Source: Aquificota bacterium
Lineage (GTDB): Bacteria > Aquificota > Aquificia > Aquificales > Hydrogenothermaceae
DNA length: 5,952 nucleotides
Assembly: GCA_013153795.1 (NCBI GenBank)
Contig: JAADDV010000159.1
Coordinates: forward strand, 1 to 5,952
Direction: 5' to 3'
The notes beneath the pieces were generated by a model. The model made no database searches, had not been told where the DNA came from, and saw nothing but the letters and a program-made list of their open reading frames with translations. The translations under genes and the position numbers were made by a program. Below are positions 5,609-5,952 of the stretch, in pieces (the first letter of the stretch is position 1; each line of letters begins with the position of its first letter).

Positions 5609-5952
5609 TAAATGCCTGCTTTCCCACCCCAATAAACCAATGCACATTCACATATCAAATGTGTGGAAAACTGCCCTTTCTTTTTTTGAGAAAGATGAGA
5701 TAAATGATGAGATTTTAAAAAATCTTTTAACGATTATCGCATTTGCCCACGATTTTGGAAAGGCTACAGATTATTTTCAGCAGTATATAAAAGGCGATAA
5801 ATCTTTAAAAAATAAACCAGAAACTAGACACGCCCATATTGGAGGATTATTAGGGTTTTATTTAACGGAAAAATATTTAGAAAGTAAAAATATAGATAAC
5901 CCTTTCTTAAAAATACTTGCTTATATCCTTCCCAAAAGACACCATTCAGACC
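5577..5952 (+). CDS. cas3: Cas3 N-terminal HD nuclease domain, 3' truncated by window edge
   Basis: The frame stays open from 5550 to the window end. With a GTG start at 5577, 125 residues are visible. They form the start of the Cas3 HD nuclease, which nicks and degrades the non-target DNA strand after Cascade binds. Candidate metal ligands appear in the expected order: His25 in MHIHISNVW, His58-Asp59 in FAHDFGK, His85 or His87 in RHAHIGG, and His122-His123 in RHHSD. The start is chosen because LLSHPNKPMHIHI upstream of the only early in-frame ATG (5640) looks like real HD-domain sequence. A G-run at 5563-5567 lies 9 nt before the GTG and is a weak Shine-Dalgarno. This start overlaps cas5b by 32 bp. 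The DExD/H helicase part is beyond the window, so a separate Cas3'' protein cannot be excluded. The start codon is less certain than the identity. Confidence 0.88.
   Translation, partial: MEEGKIFHSFNKCLLSHPNKPMHIHISNVWKTALSFFEKDEINDEILKNLLTIIAFAHDFGKATDYFQQYIKGDKSLKNKPETRHAHIGGLLGFYLTEKYLESKNIDNPFLKILAYILPKRHHSD

Noticed and set aside
5612..5635. ATG at 5612 right after the cas5b stops as the cas3 start
   Set aside because: It is out of frame with the HD domain and meets a TAA after seven codons (CCC CAA TAA).
5590..5640. Frameshift joining cas5b to cas3, or a broken cas5b 3' end
   Set aside because: The Cas5b C-terminus ends in the usual way for Cas5h (NFSFL) and is followed by tandem stops, while Cas3 has its own plausible start. 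Overlap explains the layout better than a frameshift.

Overview
The window is a low-GC bacterial segment. Hand counts on sampled 60-base lines range from about 20% to 55% GC, mostly 23-40%. Its proteins are rich in Lys, Glu and Ile, and genes are tightly packed on the + strand. The composition and the gene families resemble a thermophilic bacterium such as an Aquificota member (Hydrogenothermaceae-like). That placement is an impression from composition and style, not a proven assignment.

Layout. Positions 1-171 hold the C-terminal end of an SF1 helicase. It overlaps a small polytopic membrane protein of YIP1 type (140-679). A 92-bp AT-rich gap (680-771) carries a plausible sigma70-type promoter and a G-rich ribosome binding site. 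From 772 to the right edge the window is one type I-B CRISPR-Cas operon: cas6 (crRNA endonuclease), cas8b (large subunit, with a probable internally translated small subunit Cas11b), cas7b (Csh2 backbone), a nucleotidyltransferase/HEPN pair, cas5b, and the start of cas3 (HD nuclease domain, cut by the window edge). No cas1, cas2, cas4 or CRISPR array is present here; they may lie downstream.

How the genes work together. Cas6 would cut the precursor crRNA. Cas8b, Cas11b, Cas7b and Cas5b would assemble with the crRNA into Cascade. Cas3 would be recruited to degrade the bound DNA. Between cas7b and cas5b sits an intact MntA/HepT-type (type VII) toxin-antitoxin module: a minimal nucleotidyltransferase with GSx10DxD, and a HEPN ribonuclease with RxxxxHxY. 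It is joined to both cas neighbours by ATGA stop/start overlaps, so an RNase toxin and its AMPylating antitoxin are co-translated in the middle of the Cascade genes.

The two observations most worth following are this embedded module and the well-formed internal Shine-Dalgarno plus ATG in cas8b that predicts a separate 128-residue Cas11b. The module's cassette-like junctions are such that precise removal would recreate a perfect cas7b-cas5b ATGA overlap.
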